A DNA stretch of 8,479 nucleotides from Prevotellaceae bacterium (GTDB taxonomy: Bacteria > Bacteroidota > Bacteroidia > Bacteroidales > UBA932), in the NCBI GenBank assembly GCA_031267155.1, contig JAIRZR010000048.1:1-8479 (forward strand). Direction: 5' to 3'. How positions within the stretch are numbered: position 1 is the first letter of the stretch; the number at the start of each line of letters is the position of its first letter. The notes below the pieces were generated by a model. It was not told the DNA's origin, did not search any database, and worked only from the letters and a program-made list of their open reading frames with translations. The position numbers and the translations under genes are program-made. This document shows positions 7,574 through 8,479 of the stretch, piece after piece.

Positions 7574-7850
7574 AAACTACGTCAAAATATCACTGTCGCT
7601 GATTCGGATAGAAAAGGGACTGAAGAAACTACGGTCAATTATACCACGCGCGGCAGTTTTGTACCCCCATAAATTATGGTATGGAACTGTTTTCCATGGG
7701 TGTACGACAAATTTCCGCATTTCAATTCCCCGTAGATACTGTGTTAATTTCCAATTTTTTTTCATTTTTTTTGTTTCAAGCTGATATTTAGCGAAAAATA
7801 TTTACCTTTTCCCAGCCAAAAGGAAGGCATTTTCAAGATGTCTATCCTGT
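7574..7850. other. Gene-free stretch after the efflux operon
   Basis: These 277 nt separate the pump stop from the first strong terminator. A 62-residue minus-strand ORF crosses most of it, but it has no recognisable domain, signal or context, and I do not call it. Small palindromes occur, such as CCATAA-A-TTATGG (7668-7680 region), without a T-run. It may simply be a long 3' untranslated region of the operon mRNA. Confidence 0.4.
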
Positions 7851-7889
7851 ATTGCGGGAACAAAGGCATAATTTCCCGCAATTTTTTTT
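7851..7889 (+). terminator. Strong intrinsic terminator of the efflux operon
   Basis: A perfect 10-bp stem, ATTGCGGGAA (7851-7860) with TTCCCGCAAT (7873-7882), encloses a 12-nt loop and is followed by T through 7889 (eight T in all from 7882). This is a textbook rho-independent terminator in the plus direction. It is the first such signal after the pump gene, about 278 nt past its stop. Confidence 0.85.
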
Positions 7890-7971
7890 AAGGCTGTTAC
7901 ATGTAAAAGTCGATAAAAATAATGGTCAAAAATCATCGTAAACAGGTTTTTTTAAGGCATGGATTCCCTCT

Positions 7972-8023
7972 AAAAATATCAAAGAGGACTGTTATGCTCA
8001 CAGCCCTCTTCTTTGACATTTTT
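7972..8023. terminator. Bidirectional terminator-like hairpin
   Basis: AAAAAT (7972-7977) and ATTTTT (8018-8023) flank a stem of TCAAAG (7979-7984) with CTTTGA (8011-8016), AGG with CCT (7985-7987 with 8005-8007) and CTGT with ACAG (7989-7992 with 8000-8003). A 3-nt bulge and two mismatches interrupt it, and the loop is 7 nt. T-runs follow the stem on both strands, so it could stop transcription from either side. For leftward transcripts from the twin repeats at 8032-8202 it would be the natural end. Confidence 0.65.
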
Positions 8024-8031
8024 GTTGGTCA

Positions 8032-8090
8032 GTCAAATTTATCCCTGACGGGTTGCTCCCCGGCATTGCCCGTTTCCGTTTCAATCTGAC
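8032..8090 (-). repeat. Twin hairpin repeat, copy A (possible small RNA)
   Basis: A 59-nt unit matching copy B (8131-8189) at 48 of 59 positions without gaps. It has an outer arm pair GTCAAATT (8032-8039) with AATCTGAC (8083-8090), one mismatch, and an inner pair ACGGG (8048-8052) with CCCGT (8068-8072). The two internal-loop sides, ATCCCTG and TTCCGTTTC, are identical in both copies, whereas the apical loop varies. On the minus strand a TACTTTTG box (8102-8095) lies 4 nt before the unit, so a transcript could begin at about its first base. Short ORFs on both strands repeat in step with the DNA and look like by-products. Confidence 0.55.
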
Positions 8091-8094
8091 AGAA

Positions 8095-8102
8095 CAAAAG
8101 TA
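8095..8102 (-). promoter_or_regulatory. Candidate -7 box before copy A
   Basis: Minus-strand TACTTTTG matches the Bacteroidota primary sigma -7 consensus TAnnTTTG fully. The expected start, about 5-7 nt on, falls at the first bases of copy A (near 8089). No TTTG-like -33 element is seen at the usual distance, so this is a partial promoter match. Confidence 0.3.
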
Positions 8103-8130
8103 TATTATTTTGCCTGGATTCTGTTTGTGT

Positions 8131-8189
8131 ATCAAATCTATCCCTGACAGGCAGCTCTTCGGCAGAGCCTGTTTCCGTTTCAATTTGAC
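8131..8189 (-). repeat. Twin hairpin repeat, copy B (possible small RNA)
   Basis: Second 59-nt unit, starting 99 nt from copy A. Outer arms are ATCAAATC (8131-8138) with AATTTGAC (8182-8189). The inner stem is ACAGGC (8147-8152) with GCCTGT (8166-8171). Compared with copy A, the third inner pair changes from G-C to A-T on both sides and the sixth from a T-G wobble to C-G, so pairing is preserved while the sequence changes. The internal-loop sides are invariant. A TACTTTTG box on the minus strand (8202-8195) lies 5 nt before the unit, as in copy A. Confidence 0.55.
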
Positions 8190-8194
8190 GCTGG

Positions 8195-8202
8195 CAAAAG
8201 TA
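8195..8202 (-). promoter_or_regulatory. Candidate -7 box before copy B
   Basis: Minus-strand TACTTTTG is again a full match to TAnnTTTG, in the same relation to the repeat as in copy A. Retention of the box while the bases around it differ, and a 1-nt length difference in the gap, argue mildly for function. A TTTG on the minus strand lies about 26 nt upstream (near 8229-8232), further than the usual -33 spacing. Confidence 0.3.
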
Positions 8203-8208
8203 ATACTT

Positions 8209-8228
8209 TCCTGCTTTTCGGTGCAGGA
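8209..8228. repeat. Small hairpin beside copy B
   Basis: TCCTGC (8209-8214) pairs with GCAGGA (8223-8228) around an 8-nt loop. On the plus strand it is followed by A, on the minus strand by no T-run, so it is not a clear terminator. From here to 8336 I see no gene. Confidence 0.45.
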
Positions 8229-8371
8229 CAAAAAAAACCTGGACAACTGTATTATCAATACCCGTTTTACAGTTCTCCCTGTCCGAAGGTATTATGTATT
8301 TTTATATTTTACAGCATCATATTTATTTTTTCACTACTGACCGACTAAAAATTTGATTCCCCCTCCCCTCC

Positions 8372-8401
8372 AAAAACGGGCGACTGTTTACCAATCGCCC
8401 G
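8372..8401 (-). terminator. Minus-strand intrinsic terminator in the IS leader
   Basis: CGGGCGA (8377-8383) pairs perfectly with TCGCCCG (8395-8401) around an 11-nt loop. On the minus strand the stem is followed by five T (8376-8372). It would stop antisense transcription leaving the IS leftward. Rightward there is no T-run. Confidence 0.5.
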
Positions 8402-8417
8402 AAAAGTTGTAATTTTG
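8387..8417 (+). promoter_or_regulatory. Candidate transposase promoter
   Basis: TAATTTTG (8410-8417) fully matches the Bacteroidota -7 consensus TAnnTTTG. TTTA (8387-8390) lies 19 nt upstream as a three-of-four match to the -33 TTTG. The start of transcription would be near 8422-8425, leaving a leader of about 17 nt before the ATG at 8441. Confidence 0.5.
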
Positions 8418-8439
8418 TAATTGCATAAAATTTTACAAC
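8406..8439 (+). promoter_or_regulatory. Inverted repeat against the transposase start codon
   Basis: GTTGTAA (8406-8412) pairs with TTACAAC (8433-8439), one base before the ATG. The left arm overlaps the -7 box, so RNA started at the IS's own promoter lacks it, and only read-through RNA could form this hairpin and mask the ribosome-binding region. Confidence 0.5.
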
Positions 8440-8440
8440 A

Positions 8441-8479
8441 ATGGGCAAAGATAGCACAAAAAATTTAGTCGGTCAGCCG
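8441..8479 (+). CDS. IS4-family (DUF4372-type) transposase, N-terminal 13 residues
   Basis: The frame from ATG 8441 reads MGKDSTKNLVGQP and runs off the window. I recognise this as the conserved start of Bacteroidota IS4-family transposases with an N-terminal DUF4372 domain (MGK...N..GQPIF...). A -7 box and short leader sit directly upstream. The rest of the protein, including the DDE residues, is outside the window, so activity cannot be judged. The assignment rests on 13 residues and on position next to an inverted repeat. Confidence 0.7.
   Translation, partial: MGKDSTKNLVGQP

Larger units (their letters stand above)
8337..8479 (+). mobile_element. Left end of an IS4-family (DUF4372-type) insertion sequence, truncated by the window
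   Basis: CTGACCGACTAAA (8337-8349) is the likely terminal region of the element, because the transposase reading frame starts about 90 bp inside it. The exact tip and any target-site duplication cannot be set without the right end. The same 13 bases recur inverted at 8464-8476 inside the transposase coding region. The element holds an outward-facing terminator, a promoter and the transposase start. It differs in transposase type from the IS remnant at the left edge of the window. Confidence 0.6.

Noticed and set aside
7577..7765. 62-residue minus-strand ORF after the pump
   Set aside because: No recognisable domain or promoter, and an arginine- and aromatic-rich composition typical of chance ORFs. 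It starts within an A/T-homopolymer stretch.
8032..8202. Two-repeat CRISPR-like arrangement
   Set aside because: The repeats are 59 nt with 11 differences, there are only two, and no cas gene is nearby.
8053..8340. 95-residue plus-strand ORF and 86-residue minus-strand ORF over the twin repeats
   Set aside because: Both show an internal peptide repeat that simply mirrors the 99-nt DNA spacing, and the more conserved signal is base pairing. No start signal or domain is visible.
1..8479. Composite transposon bounded by the two IS elements
   Set aside because: The two transposases belong to different IS4 subgroups and the left one is frameshifted, so they are unlikely to mobilise the operon together.

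Overview
The window looks like a piece of a Bacteroidota chromosome, probably Bacteroidales. The basis is a DUF4469-type protein fragment, an IS4-family transposase start beginning MGKDSTKNLVGQP as in DUF4372-type elements of that group, AT-rich spacers, weak Shine-Dalgarno signals, and matches to the Bacteroidota -7 promoter box TAnnTTTG. No rRNA, tRNA or CRISPR array is visible.

Layout. Positions 3-906 hold the 3' part of an IS4-type DDE transposase with a one-base frameshift at an A7 run. Positions 907-1389 carry no gene but are crowded with palindromes, a decayed 15-bp tandem repeat and a 140-nt imperfect inverted repeat. Positions 1390-1806 (minus strand) are the C-terminal part of a DUF4469 protein that has lost its usual N-terminal DNA-binding half. 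Positions 1928-7573 are a tight four-gene plus-strand operon: a secreted DUF1080 (3-keto-disaccharide hydrolase-like) protein, a MacB/LolD-type ABC ATPase, an RND periplasmic adaptor lipoprotein and an AcrB-type RND pump. The gaps are 18, 12 and 9 nt. There is no FtsX/MacB-type permease and no TolC-type outer-membrane channel. Positions 7574-8336 are non-coding and contain a strong intrinsic terminator, a bidirectional terminator-like hairpin, and two 59-nt repeats spaced 99 nt apart. Each repeat follows a minus-strand TACTTTTG box. At 8337 a second IS4-family element begins and runs off the window.

How it works together. The adaptor and pump should form the inner-membrane part of a proton-driven tripartite exporter that borrows a TolC-like channel encoded elsewhere. 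The ABC ATPase has every catalytic motif but no membrane partner here, so it either serves a permease elsewhere or is a relic of a MacB-like system. The DUF1080 protein is exported and probably acts on a saccharide; its link to the exporter is inferred only from the operon.

The most interesting non-coding signals are three. The first is the paired promoter-plus-hairpin repeats at 8032-8202, with a covarying stem and invariant internal-loop sequences, which may be small RNA genes or a palindromic mobile repeat. The second is the start of the right-hand IS, where two inverted repeats would fold only in transcripts entering from outside, which suggests protection against read-through expression of the transposase. 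The third is the 140-nt inverted repeat just downstream of the DUF4469 fragment. The flanking IS elements and truncated genes suggest a rearranged accessory region.
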